The notes: generated by a model not told the origin, from the letters alone. A stretch of 64,000 nt of DNA from Doryteuthis pealeii (GCA_023376005.1 CM042151.1:77341440-77405439), one strand, 5' to 3'; counted from the stretch's first letter, positions 20,355 to 31,618 are shown. Numbers and translations are program-made.

Positions 20355-22345
20355 TGCAGAGATCCAGGCCATGATTGACAACAATCAAAAAAAGTCAATC
20401 AGGTCCATAGAGAGAGACATGGGAGTGTCTGAATTTCTTACCAAGCATGTAGGGTATGGAGCAGGGGTTGACACTAACGTTGTTCCGGGGACGGTAAAAT
20501 TTTTTCCTAAAAGTTAATACTACATTCCAATAATGGCCATCCAGCAATTGCCCGAATACTGACCTCAAAATGAGGCTACAGCACCACAGGTCTATTCTCA
20601 AAGCCATGTAATGAATAATGGTGGAGGGAGTTTAAAAGGACTGAATTATGTACTACTAACCCTTCTCAGGGTAACTTAAAGTAAAAAAGTATTTTTTTTA
20701 GCACAAAACACACTAGGAAATGGATTTTTTGTCCAAATATCCAGAATTATCACTGCTACAGCTTTTCTTAATGTTTTATTACATGTTATTATGCTACTGA
20801 TGACTGACAAGTATAGATGATGCTAATGAATTAAACAAAAATAAACCCCATTTGGGACGGTTGATGATTTTGTTCAGGACAGTCATGAAAAAAGTTAATG
20901 TCGGGGCCAGGTATGAAGACATTTGGTTTTCCTCATACAAGATGAGAAAGAGACAATTTTATCACAGGCCATGAAGGACAAGAGATTCATTGATTTTAAT
21001 AGCATGTCAACTCATCCAGGGTTATTTTATGCTAAGCAGTTGGTTATGAGGGATGGTCAAATTTATTGTCTTTTTTCAAGGATTTTGACTGTAGGTAGTT
21101 TGCAGTTGTTTGTTGCTAAGTGGATTGAAAATCACTTTAAGGGATAAGTTTATAGGATAAAGTAATAGGAAAAGACCGTGCTGCAAAGCTTTTCAACAAA
21201 CTCAAGCATCCCCTCCAAACAAATATGCTTTGGTTTTTCTCAGATGGGAAAAATTTCTGCCAGGATCAGATGGTGAACTCTCAGAAAAACTGGTGGATTG
21301 CTCTGACCCAACAAGATATACTAATAGCAAAGAAAACCAAACACCCAATCCACATCATTGTGTTTGGGGTGGTTACAAGTGATGGGGACATTATGCCTCC
21401 ATTCATCTTCTTATATCGCCTCAGACTCAGCACACAGGCCTACATTAGGTACCTAGCGGATGTAGTGCTGCCCAGAGTCGAGAGGATGGCAGCTGAAAGA
21501 TCCTATATCTGGCAACAGGAATGCGCCATGCGACACAAGCAAAGGAACCCTGTCTTGGCTATTGGCTGGTTGGGTTTTACAGCATTTGGGCCATTTTAGA
21601 CGTTTGTTTTATTCATGAGTACACAATTTTTTTAAAAACTCAATTTTTTTTTTAAAAACATTTTGTTCTATTTAACCAAGAGATGAGACCCTAACAGGTA
21701 CTACCACTCCGGGTCAGAGTGGACTGGAGAGAAATGGTAATGAAGGGGTGCTCCATATTCCGCAGACATCCAGAACTGGAACCTCACCATCAGTTAGAAT
21801 TTGACGTCATACCCAAGACATGAAGACCCTCAGCCACCGCCTTCTAGCACCCATATGATAAAAAGGGTTACTATAAGGGCAATAAGGTTGGAATAATCCT
21901 ATAGGTGCTAGGGCTTGACACGACCAGCCGACTGATCAGAGCGGGCCTCTCTGACCTCCCGTATAGCCTAAGTTGAGTGTTGCATGCCATGAACTGTTTA
22001 TCCACCACGATTCCGTTTTAAGCATCACAGGTCGCCACCCGTGGCCAACAGGTGGCCCCGTTTGAGCGGGGGTGGGGTCTTACTCCCTCTGCAGAGGTGC
22101 AGTCAATGTATTTTAAAGCCCTAGCCGACAGGGTTGTGTCTTGGCTGTGAGAAAATTTATGTGACCACATCACCCCAACATCAAGCTGCCTAACTCCAGA
22201 TTGCAATCCCCTTGATTATCATGTGTGAGTCGCAGTTGATCAAGAGATCAATAAAACTCTGTGCAACACTAAAGATTAACTAAAAACAGGAATAATGATA
22301 GCATTAACTAATTTAAGCAAGGAGACCACTAGAAACGCTTGCAGG
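20355..22345 (+). pseudogene. Mariner/maT-like transposase, inactivated
   Basis: The family cuts and pastes DNA at TA sites using a DDE/D triad. Seen here: the N-terminal helix-turn-helix region (IRSIERDMGVSEFLTKHV, near 20395), SYKMRKRQF and LSQAMKDKR near 20925, then a longer readable stretch at 21225-21599 with MLWFFSDGKNFCQDQMVNSQ (first Asp), FGVVTSDGDIMPPFIF and WQQECAM, where the second catalytic Asp is Glu. The third Asp (NPLDYHV, codon at 22214) lies past a SINE-B insertion. Without that insertion it sits about 35 codons after the second, near the DD34D-DD37D range. Several frameshifts and at least four insertions make it dead. Confidence 0.85.
21561..22136 (-). mobile_element. SINE-B, full length, with exact 10-bp target-site duplication
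   Basis: TGTCTTGGCT at 21551-21560 and 22137-22146 flanks 576 bp. Because it sits inside recognisable transposase sequence, both borders are independently confirmed: the coding sequence reads on when the element and one repeat are removed. This defines the family's ends. Confidence 0.92.
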
Positions 22346-22507
22346 TGATTTCAAAATCATCTGGGGGGGGGTGCTTGAAGCCAATATCGATTTCTTTGAA
22401 TAAATTCAATCTATAGTATTGTAATTTTGGTAAATATATCTGATAAAATGAGATGTCAGTGTTATTTTCATTTTTCCATAATTTAGGCAAAAATTTACCC
22501 ATCACAC

Positions 22508-22538
<31 letters not shown>

Positions 22539-22779
22539 CTTCACAGGGTGTAATTGATTGCAAGCTAGACAGTCAGACTAATGAGTTTGAGGCTCATTAG
22601 ATGACCCATTCTTCTGGCCTTGTGCCACATCTAAATTAACTAATATATATATATATGTGTGTGTGTTTATATGTATAAAAATGTATATATATATATATAT
22701 ATATATATATGTGAAGAAAGGAAGTGAATCCGACAGTATGTAGTATATTAGGAAAAATGAAAAAACACAGGTTTAAATC

Positions 22780-22805
<26 letters not shown>
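22508..22805. repeat. AT microsatellites with an embedded SINE-E
   Basis: (TA)n runs at 22508-22534, 22684-22710 and 22780-22805. A plus-strand SINE-E occupies about 22535-22645 (head TTCACAGGGTGTAATTGATT, then CTTCTGGCCTTGTGCCACAT). Confidence 0.8.
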
Positions 22806-22809
<4 letters not shown>

Positions 22810-22810
<1 letters not shown>

Positions 22811-23250
22811 TAACATTAAAAATGTATGAAAATAATAAATCTGTGTTATATAAGATGAATATATATAATGTATATACACAAGACATTTACATTTTTGAAC
22901 AAAAGCAGAATTACTGCTGCCTTTATAACCCATCATCAAAATGTAACAGCAGTCTGCACACTTAGATATCATGATACACATTAGTCTTATACTAATAATA
23001 ATATGGGGCTAAGGCACTGGAAAAATTATGCCTTGAGAAAGACAAATGATTTACTAACAAAATCTTCAATGAATTAATTTTAGTCTGAGTAGGCAACATG
23101 TCTACCCCAGACAGCAGGCTCATTATGTGTGTGTTGTTAAATTGGCAATTAAAACACTTAGAAATTTGGCGCAACACAATCATTTAAGGATTTAAATTGT
23201 GGCTTTGAACTTAAAAAAAATGAATAAAAGATTTTATTTTTTAAAACTAA
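22810..23250. other. Spacer, no gene seen
   Basis: No recognisable repeat ends. The short minus-strand frame at 22992-23183 shows no domain. Confidence 0.5.
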
Positions 23251-23254
23251 GCTC

Positions 23255-23355
23255 ATGGGTATTTCTTCACGTAGTGTAATAGTTAACAAGCTAAATTAGT
23301 AAAACGTTGTTAGAGAGTTCGATTCTCGTGGGTACCCTGTGCCACAACTAAGTTG
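23255..23355 (+). mobile_element. SINE-E, short copy
   Basis: TCACGTAGTGTAATAGTTAA (A-box-like) and GAGTTCGATTCTCGTGG (a good B-box match), then CCCTGTGCCACAACTAAG. Confidence 0.75.
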
Positions 23356-23369
23356 TATAACTAAATAGC

Positions 23370-23843
23370 GGCTAAACTTGCAAATTGGTCTGAAAATTAA
23401 AACGTAAAGTTTTTTGGTGGTCCACCATGACAGTTTAACTACAGTCTATGAATTAACTTTTTGCGAATTGGGTTACGGTTTAGGGGTTTATGGTTGTTTT
23501 TAATTAAGTATTGCTTTAAAAAAAAACAACAAAAAACCCAAAATTACTATACATTTAATTAACCATTGAAATTAATTATTGAACCCAACGGTAGACACAT
23601 TAGTCTCAGTTGTTTGTGTTAGTATTGCAATGTATAATTTCAATTAAACTGGGTTAAAAAATATTTTTCAACATTAAATGTATAGTAATTTGTTTTTTTT
23701 TTTTTTTAAGCAATACGTAATAAAAAAAACAACCTTAATTCCCAAACCCCTAAACCGTAACCCAATTCGCAAAAAGTTAATTAATAGACTGTAGTTAAAT
23801 TGGGACCACCAAAAAACTTACCGACCAATTTGCAAGTTTAGCC
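23370..23843. mobile_element. Large palindromic MITE, family M5
   Basis: Arms of about 190 bp: GGCTAAACTTGCAAATTGGT, GCGAATTGGGTTACGGTTTA and GGGGTTTATGGTTG at the left are mirrored at the right (CCTAAACCGTAACCCAATTC, GACCAATTTGCAAGTTTAGC). The centre near 23607 holds a short unpaired stretch. Confidence 0.85.
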
Positions 23844-23849
23844 CTAAAT

Positions 23850-24480
23850 AGCTAAGCCCATTATTGAAAGACATAAAATTCGGCCTAGTTTCCGGTCCTT
23901 AAAAATAGTAGGTCAAAAATGTTGTTAAACATTTCTACAAAAGGTAAGCATCTAAAACAATTTATATAGAAAGACAAATAAGTTACATCTTTCGAATGAT
24001 TTATCTACAGTAGTTTATTGGATATCTCTTTATTGGTAGTGAAATCTCTCTTCATCTCTATGGTAGGGATATACAAAAATTAATAGTAATTTTTATCTAT
24101 CTATAACGTCTTGTTTTATTTTGTTTGTTTTGTTTTTTTAGCTAATTGGAAATTTTTGTTTTAACACAAGTTTTGTTTTTTGTTGTTTTTTTTTAGGGGG
24201 TTAAGTCAATTCTTTATAGCAACAAAAATAATTAAAATAGAATAAAAATCTCCTTTATTTCTAAATAAGCTATTTAAAAAAAAAAAATCTTCAATGAAAA
24301 AGTATTAAATTTTAACTGGGGCCTTAATATTTATGGCCAAATTTAATTTTTATTTCTGATTCAACAAAATCATAAAAGAACCCTCCTCCACCCTAGAAAT
24401 AAAAAATTCACATTTTTAAGAATCAATTTTTTTTTTAATGATTGATCTGCAGCAGTATATTATTTTAGGGAATAAAGAAG
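23850..24480. other. AT-rich spacer, no gene seen
   Basis: T- and A-rich sequence with many stop codons. Nothing recognised. Confidence 0.5.
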
Positions 24481-24484
24481 AATT

Positions 24485-24692
24485 GGCTGAACTTGCACAA
24501 AGGTGTCAAAATTAGGGTGACCCAGAAAAAACAGGACCCAAATTATTTATTCATTTTCCCATTAAACTAATCTTAAACCCCAACCCTAAGCCCTAACCCC
24601 ATCTAGTTAAAATTAACAGTTTTATTACAAAATTTGTGGGTTCTGTTTTTTCTGGGTCACCTTAATTTTGACACCTTTGTGCAAGTTCAGCC
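24485..24692. mobile_element. Palindromic MITE, family M4, second copy
   Basis: GGCTGAACTTGCACAAAGGT, TGTCAAAATTAGGGTGACCC and CAGAAAAAACAG are mirrored at the right. The core with AGGGTGACCCAGAAAAAACA is the same as at 17320-17497, but the outer arms differ. Confidence 0.8.
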
Positions 24693-24699
24693 GAAGAAT

Positions 24700-26040
24700 T
24701 TACATGTAATATTCAACATTTGTTTGTTTTTAACGTCTTTTTAGATAATTCCACAGTTTTCTAAAATTCTAAACTCAAATTTATTGGTATCTCTTCTTTT
24801 CAGTCAGTCCTTTGTAGCAACAACAAAAATTATCAAAATGCAATATTTATATTGCAACAGAATATTATTTTAAATAGTGTAGCAATAAATTTTATCAGGG
24901 ATCTTAAATAGCCAAATTTCATTTCATTTCTGATTCTACGAGGAAAAATTCGACCCTGAAACTTTTCAATTTAACGGCCTTGTATGTGTAATTTAGTAAA
25001 TCACTAATTTCACAACTATAAAACTTAAGTCCGGCTTTTATTTTTTTTTGCTTTTGTTACAAGCTTTGAAAAAAATAAAAATAAGAGGGGGGGGTGATTT
25101 GTGTAGATGTAAAACAAAAAAATAATTTAATCTTTAAATGTTAATAATTTAAATTAATAGCTTTCTCATGGTAGACAGGTTTCAATAATGCAAACTTCCA
25201 TTTATACCAAAACATCAACTTCGCCGTATAAACTGTAAATTTAATTCATATATTTAAAGTTTATATTATTCTCTTTCCCATCAGTTTTCGCCTCCTACAG
25301 AAATGCCTTTTATATTCTTTATTTACACTTTTCATAGAAAAAAAAATAATAATAAACGAGTCTTCAATATAACATTAATTAGAATGTCTTTATTCATTAT
25401 TCTGGAAAGTTGGAAAAAAAAAGTGGTAATTTTTTTTTTTTCAACTTAAATTTTGCAGGTATATCTATAATATTTTGTGTGTAATTTAATAAACATATTT
25501 AAAAAAATTTGATTATAAATTATAAAACAATGACTTCCGTAACTATCTTGAATAAAAATATATATTTAAAAAAAGAAAAGATTCTTAACAACCATGGCTA
25601 GAAAATGTAAACCAATGTCGAATAAATTTAATTTTTGATCATAATAAAACCAATTTTAAAGAGTAAAGATTATTCTATACAAACTTTAAGATTTATATTA
25701 AAAGAAATATTTTTAATCACTAATTTCTAAACAATAAACTTGAACATGTTTTTGATTCTAACCTTTGGAGAAAAAAAAATAATGAGGGGGATGAACGATT
25801 TTGTACACCAAAGAAATAATCTAAAATAAAAGTAATTTCTCAAAATATCAACCAGATATCTTTACAAAGATAAATTTGGCCTGAATATAAAATTATACAC
25901 AAAAATAATTAAAAATCGAATAAAGCGAATATTTGTTTTAGCTTCATTTTTTTTTAAAACACTGCTTTTCTATGCAAGCAACGACAAAATTTTCGTGACT
26001 AAGCTAAAAAAAATTAGATTCAGTAAATAAAATGCATGTT
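24700..26040. other. AT-rich spacer, no gene seen
   Basis: Long stretch of AT-rich sequence with loosely similar blocks (AATTTAATTTTT..ATTCTA). It could be old duplicated sequence. No coding frame. Confidence 0.5.
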
Positions 26041-26310
26041 GTTGAAATAAAACAAGAAATTACTTACTTTGGAAAGGTGACGATAAGTAAGGTAAGTGTT
26101 TTAACATGAAAAACGTCTTCCTTACACGTGAAGACAGAACTATACACGTTTCTATTTCGTTGAATTGTTGAGTTAACTTGTGGTATTACTCGTACGACTG
26201 AGAGGGAAAGCTACACGGTGTCACACAAATTCAAGTTCCCTTAGAAAAAAATCAGCCGGCACTGGATTACGGCAAACACGAAAATTCGAACCTGAAACAT
26301 AAAAATAAAC
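26041..26310. promoter_or_regulatory. Possible first-exon/promoter region with splice donors on both strands
   Basis: GC content rises relative to the flanks. The minus strand has AAAGTAAGTAA at about 26066-26076. The plus strand has AAGGTAAGTGTT at about 26088-26099. Both are strong donor matches. The minus-strand donor would serve an exon upstream of the 23-finger gene, across a 12.7-kb intron. The plus-strand donor could serve the broken gene at 33.6 kb, which has an acceptor. Only the motifs are seen. The pairing is inference. Confidence 0.25.
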
Positions 26311-26912
26311 TAAAATAACCAGCTGATTCACATCCTTGATCAATATTCCTTAATAAAATCACTGACTCATGTAACAATTTCAAGTCTTAATTTGCGAAAA
26401 CTATACCTATTTAGGAAGGTCATTCTGTAGATTACGGAAAACCGGTTCTAGATTTTATGATAGCAACGTTTCGTACATATATATTTTTTTTTCGTAATAG
26501 TATTAATGGCCTTTGTTTCTGATTCTGAGGTAATAATCAAACAAAACACATAAATAATATAGTTTTATTTAATCTGTCAAAACGGTTTTAAAAATTAAAG
26601 GATTTTTTAAAGGTTATTTTTTTTAAACATCCTTGTTGCTCATTCCTAAAATAGTGGAAAAGACGGTAACAGGTTTTTTTTCATCTTCACCAGTTAGTTA
26701 ATCAATACGATCATAAATAAAAAATTTAAGGATCAGGTCTTTAAAATTTCGATTTTTATATATACCCTACTGGTCGAAATATTAAGGCTAATAAAAATAA
26801 AAAGATTTAAATATACCTTTTGCGTTCTTAGACTAAAATATATAAGGATTTTTAAAAAAAATTGTTTAGCTTTTATTGGCAAAAATTTAAATACTGAAAA
26901 ATTAGGCTAAAT
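26310..26912. other. AT-rich spacer
   Basis: No gene. CTACTGGTCGAAATATTAAG at 26768 resembles a Tc1-type end but has no partner in view. Confidence 0.4.
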
Positions 26913-26913
26913 A

Positions 26914-27494
26914 CAAGTTGGTCAAAAGTTTAAGACCACATTTAAACGAAGCTTTAATAGGTAAAACTAAACACTAACAGTAAATACGAAATATATCTTT
27001 TGTCTCTTTCTTTAACTCAGTCAACAGCTCCTACTGTAATTTGCCCGTGTTACATTGGGTCAAAAAACATGGCCATGGCTAAAAAGTTGGCAGAGTTCGA
27101 ACGTGGCTGAATTGTCGAGCTAATAAAAGCAAGGTCTCTCTGAACGTGCCATCGCGAGTGATATTGGACGTAGTATAACTGCTATTGCAAGATTTCTTAA
27201 AAGACCCTAAGGGATACGGAACGAGAATTTCAAGTGGTCGGTCCAAGAAAAAAAAAATCATCGGCGTTGAGCTGGAGGATTCGACTGATTGTTTGGCAAT
27301 ACACCAGTCGATAATCATGGAACCACCCAAACACAATAAGATAGTATCTCCGAAAGAATAGTTTTAAAAACCGTAAACTTGTGTACATGCATACACATAC
27401 ACATTTTTATGCATGCATACGTAACTCAGTAATGAGACGTCTTGTTTAGGACTTCTTTTATGTATCTGCTTCCTAAAACTTTTGACTAACAATG
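26914..27494 (+). mobile_element. Tc1-like transposon, internally deleted, with transposase N-terminus
   Basis: Ends: CAAGTTGGTCAAAAGTTTAA at the left and, on the minus strand, CATTGTTAGTCAAAAGTTTT at the right, each next to TA. From 27069 the plus strand encodes a Tc1-type DNA-binding N-terminus (AKKLAEFERG, then LSERAIASDIGRSITAIARF, then DPKGYGTRISSGRSKKK), which resembles the two helix-turn-helix units and the linker of Tc1/Tc3 transposases. An early stop and at least two frameshifts break it, and the catalytic domain is missing. At 581 bp it is under half the usual 1.3-1.6 kb. Confidence 0.8.
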
Positions 27495-28119
27495 TATATT
27501 TTATAAAAAAAAAAAAAAAGGTCCGCAAAATGGATTATGTTTTTAGAAAAATAAATTTAATTATTTTTATCTTACATTTGCTTATTAATATATAATTCCC
27601 CAGAAATCAAAGTTTTCCCTATTAAATGATTAAAAAATTCTTAATTTTTCCTTTTCTTACTTTCACTTTTCGAAGCTCTATTCAAATATGGGGTGGAATC
27701 GAATAAAAGCAAAAAAGTATATATTTTTATTTATTTTATTTTTTTAATATAAAAAAATTCATATTTTTCTAGATTTTTCCCCTAAAAAAAAAAAGCAGCA
27801 GTACAATCACTTGCCTCTTATCACACAAACCATGCAAGTAAAAACGAGACATGTTGGAGTAGCAAGGACGAACACATAAGTGACGTTCTCCCATGTACAC
27901 CTAAGTGTAGTAGCCGACTAGCAAAAACCTACATCAATCAGCTATGTGCGTGTTAGCGCGACCTAGTGATCAACTTTTTCGAGCAGGCATTAAAATTTAA
28001 TGATTAAATGCAAGTTTAAGGAATAAATTATATAAAATTTCTATAACAATAAAAGCAACCGGACTGAATAAAAAATAAATAAATAATTTAAAAAAAAAAA
28101 AAAAAAAGAAGCTAATCGC

Positions 28120-28240
28120 ATCGTCCCATCGTGATGCAATGTTTAGCAAGCTAGCATATCCATTACTACTGAATGGCGAGTTCGATCCTCGCTGGATGCT
28201 TCATACCTGCGACCTTGTCACATAATTTAATTCCCACTCA
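28120..28240 (+). mobile_element. SINE-E
   Basis: CATCGTGATGCAATGTTTAG (head), GCGAGTTCGATCCTCGCTGG (B-box-like) and GACCTTGTCACATAATTTAA (3' part). Preceded by a long A run. Confidence 0.75.
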
Positions 28241-29130
28241 TCACTTTGCAACAGTTTTTTTGGGTTTTTTTTCCAAATTTATCGCCGTAAATAAATCTTA
28301 AATTGATGACCAAAAACAACACAATTGTTTATATATTTTTTAAATCCTGCAAGATATTCAAATAGGAGTAGTAGGCTAAATGAACTTTAACAACATGTTT
28401 ATTGTTAAGTTAAACCTATTTTTTTATTGTATTGACACAAACAAACAAACACATTCTAAACGACTTTTTTAAAGTTCGACTCAAGGCCATCTCTTGAAAG
28501 AGTGAAGGATAGAGAAAGGGGAATCTATTAATTAAGTGACCAACTGAAGTAAGTTACGGTTTCAAAACACTCAGGAAAAAAAAAAAAACAACAACAAAAA
28601 GGCCCTTTATTTGTTACCCACCCCTACACAAAAAAAGTCGTTTTAAAAATCTTTATAAAGTTTGTTTGATTTTTTATTGTATTATTTTTTTTTTTTTACT
28701 TACTACTTAATTAATCTAATTCTTAATTTTAATTGTCTTTAAATATTATTTTAAACTCGTCGTAAAATTAACATACCTTAACCATAGATATTCCATGCAC
28801 TTTCTACACGTGACACAAGGTGAAGAAATTTTTAATAAATTGGTCCGTCAGTGAAAAGCTAAAGTTGCTGCTGGACTTTTACTAATCTTTAGTAAAACCG
28901 CCATTTTTACCGCATGACTACACAAACGTGTTTTTTTTTTTCTACAATGGACACCGGCCGCGTGATTTCAATGTTTACGTTATTTATTTATTTATTTATT
29001 TTTAAGCATTGCATTTGTACCTGTTGTTTAAACGTTAATAAAACATTAATTCTGATATTATTATATTTACTGCATTTGCAAAATAATTTTTGAATTTTTT
29101 TTTTTACCATTTTAAAATTTTATACACTGG
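28241..29130. other. AT-rich spacer, no gene seen
   Basis: Includes a (TTTA)n stretch near 28982-29003. No recognised repeat termini or coding frame. Confidence 0.5.
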
Positions 29131-29139
29131 TGTTAAGAT

Positions 29140-29435
29140 TAACAAGGTAATCTCGCGGATCCTAAATAGCGTGTTCAATTCTCGCTGGATGCCGCATTCT
29201 TCCAACCTAGTCACATCCTATCTGTGGCAAACGGGTTGGATAAAATACCTACTTTTGCCCCAGCTACTACTACTACGATTATTTATTTAATTTACCCCTT
29301 GTAAATTTTTAGTTATTTACTTAGCTTAGATGTGGGACGAGGCCAGAAGTATGTGACACCCTGTGAGAATCACGACACTGTCGGCGGGGCTTAGAATATA
29401 CTGACTATAGCCTATGCAGAGGGTAAGCCCCAAAA
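29140..29435. repeat. Pieces of SINE-E and SINE-B
   Basis: 29140-29225 is a plus-strand SINE-E piece (GTTCAATTCTCGCTGGATGC). 29310-29372 is a minus-strand SINE-E piece (GACGAGGCCAGAAGTATG). 29377-29435 is the head of a plus-strand SINE-B (CTGTCGGCGGGGCTTAGAAT). Confidence 0.65.
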
Positions 29436-29528
29436 AAAATTGTTCTTGGTAATTAAACTGATCTTGACTGGTGAGACTAGTAGAGTACCTCTCCTCCCCG
29501 AGAGATTCTATTAATAAGATAAGACGAA

Positions 29529-30074
29529 GGTAATCCTTAACTATTTCCTCGTAAATTCCTACCATAAAATAAACTGAACCCTCATTTTATGTCCGTGTTT
29601 TTTCAATAAATGTTTTATTTTTCTTGCACCCGTTATTTTACAATACTAACTATATTTTCTTTCTTTATTTTAATATTCACTTCAATGTGTATATCCTAAA
29701 AAATTATTTTGTGAGAATGGTTAGTTTTTGTTGTTGTTATTTCTTTTCTTTTTTTTTGGCTTTGGTACTCTAAAATAAAAACGTCAGATTTTAATCATCG
29801 TCGACGAAAAAACAAAATTACGGTCATAAAAGGAGGATCTAATTTATGGCTAAATTGTAAAACGAGCCCCACTTTAAAACTAACCATTCTCACAAAATAA
29901 AACTTTTAGAATATACACATTGAAGTGAATATTAAAATAAGAAAGAAAATATATTTAGTATTGTAAATAAACGGGTGCAAGAAAAATAAACATTTATTGC
30001 AAAAACACGGACATAAAATGGGGGTTCAGTTTATTTTATGGTAGGAATTTACGTGGAAATAGTTAAGGATTACC
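29529..30074. mobile_element. Large palindromic element, family M6
   Basis: Arms of about 200 bp: GGTAATCCTTAACTATTTCC, GTAAATTCCTACCATAAAAT and AATAAATGTTTTATTTTTCT at the left mirrored at the right, with the centre near 29800. A damaged half copy is at about 39228-39312. Confidence 0.85.
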
Positions 30075-30164
30075 CCAGAAATATCGACAATCGGCCGTAT
30101 TTACAAATCTTTTTTGTAGTTGGATAAGAAAAACACTAAAGAAAATAGAGCGGTGGGTAAATTG

Positions 30165-30625
30165 TTGCGTGTTGAAGACCTGTTTTTAGAATGTAATTGT
30201 TCAGTGTTCAGTAAAAGTTAAAAAGAAGAATTAAAAAATTTAAAAATAATGATTGAAACTTACTTTTATCTGGATGATGAAAATAGGTATGGCAAAAATG
30301 TTACGTGTTTTCATCCTCCCCACCACCATGAATTAAAATTCAACAAAGTTTGGAAAAAATCAACGAAACTTGCTGTATTATTATAGATGTTAAAAATTAA
30401 AATTTGTACTGTCAAAATGGCGCATTTTTACCGTTTTTTTCTCTCTCTTGAAGATGTGCTCTTTAATGTGGTTTATTTCCTTGTTGTAATTAAGAAATTT
30501 CATAGAAAATATATTTTATATGTAAGTTTAGGTTCTATTCTTGAAAAATGAATTAAAACAAGTGACAATTTTGTTTTTAATTTAAAGTAAGGGGGAGGTG
30601 CTGCTTATCCGAAATTTTGGCCATA
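30165..30625. repeat. Dispersed repeat S
   Basis: The end block GGGGGAGGTGCTG then CCGAAATTTTGG, with the AT-rich stretch before it, is similar to 53130-53265 (GGGGAGGTGCTG, CCGAAATTTTGAG). Start poorly defined. Confidence 0.45.
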
Positions 30626-30639
30626 CCAAATGTAAGTAT

Positions 30640-30960
30640 TATCTGCGTTATTTGGGCTATTGTCCTCATCTTTATTGTTATTTGTACAACGTTTGATTGT
30701 ACGTACGGCCTTCTTCAGGTATTTCTTGTAGGACTCGGGAAACCTTCTTTTGGACTCGGGAACCTTCTTTTCGAACTTGGGAACTTTCTTGTCGTAATCT
30801 GGAGCCATTACGGAACTTTGAACTTAACCCCCGAGTCCGAGAAGGTTCCCGAGTCCAACAAGAAATACCTGAAGAAGGCCGGAGAAACGTTGTACAAATA
30901 CAATATAAAGATGAGGACAATAGTCCGAATAACGCAGATAATACTAATCATCAAGCCTCA
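30640..30960. mobile_element. Foldback element F3
   Basis: Ends CTATTGTCCTCATCTTTATT and AAAGATGAGGACAATAG are inverted copies, as are CTTCTTCAGGTATTTCTTG and CAAGAAATACCTGAAGAAGG further in. The centre consists of short repeats based on GACTCGGGAACCTTC. Both arms have AAACGTTGTACAAAT after the CTGAAGAAGG block, like the possible hammerhead motif at 2640-2746. The open frames on both strands here arise from the inverted repeat and are not genes. Confidence 0.75.
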
Positions 30961-31124
30961 TCTCAAACATTCAGAGAAAAACCAAATGTAAGTATTGAAT
31001 TTTCATATGATTTTTTTTAATACAGGTAATTAATTCCCACAATGCTACTTTTATTTAAAAAGCAAAAACCTTGAACAAACAAATGTTATGACACTAAACG
31101 CATCCATTGGTGAAGCTCCAGCTC

Positions 31125-31372
31125 TGAAGAGGGGAGTCTCTGTGGCCTAGTGGCTAACATGCTGGACTGTGACATCATAGTAATATCCCTGGAAAATGTA
31201 TGGGTTAAATAGTATCACTACTGTTCTTCTACAAGGATGGCTTTAGCATTAAATAACCCATGAATGTTGATATGCCATTAAACAAAGAAACCAAACCAAA
31301 TCTAGGTCCACTCTGACCCAGATGTTAGTACCTGTTAGGATACTGTCTATGGGTCAAATAGATATGTTTAAA
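31125..31372 (+). mobile_element. SINE-C followed by a SINE-B piece
   Basis: 31125-31295: the head GTCTCTGTGGCCTAGTGGCT, then the tail module (TTAAATAACCCATGAATGTT, GATATGCCATTAAAC). 31300-31372: plus-strand SINE-B piece (GGTCCACTCTGACCCAGATG, CTATGGGTCAAATAG). Confidence 0.7.
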
Positions 31373-31618
31373 AATTATTCATATAACCCTATAGTTGTGT
31401 GCAAATTATTTGTATTAAGAATGGTTACTTGAAACCATATAATTACTTACAAATTTTTGGGGTCGTGTGAGGCATTAAAATAGTATAGATAAAGCGTTTA
31501 CAATAAATATCTAGTTTAAAAATCAAATAAGTCTGTTTATATATAATAGAAATAATTCTTATATTTTTTTCCACAGTTCTTTTGATTATATAAATTTAAT
31601 TTTATATTTTATTATATA

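Larger units (their letters stand above)
19562..22508 (+). mobile_element. Mariner/maT-like transposon broken by nested insertions
   Basis: The left end (AAAGGGTGCAGCGAGAAATT then GTTGCC) mirrors the right end, which reads TGTGATGGGTAAATTTTTGC on the minus strand. Transposase pieces run 19640-19806, 20262-20460, 20905-20983, 21160-21560 and 22147-22345. They are separated by SINE-B copies (19818-20260, 21561-22136) and two other inserts (about 20461-20900 and 20984-21160). Removing the inserts gives one colinear gene, about 1.3 kb long. Confidence 0.8.

Noticed and set aside
30617..31020. Overlapping frames of 67-124 codons on both strands
   Set aside because: They come from the inverted repeat and GACTCGGGAACCTTC units of foldback F3.
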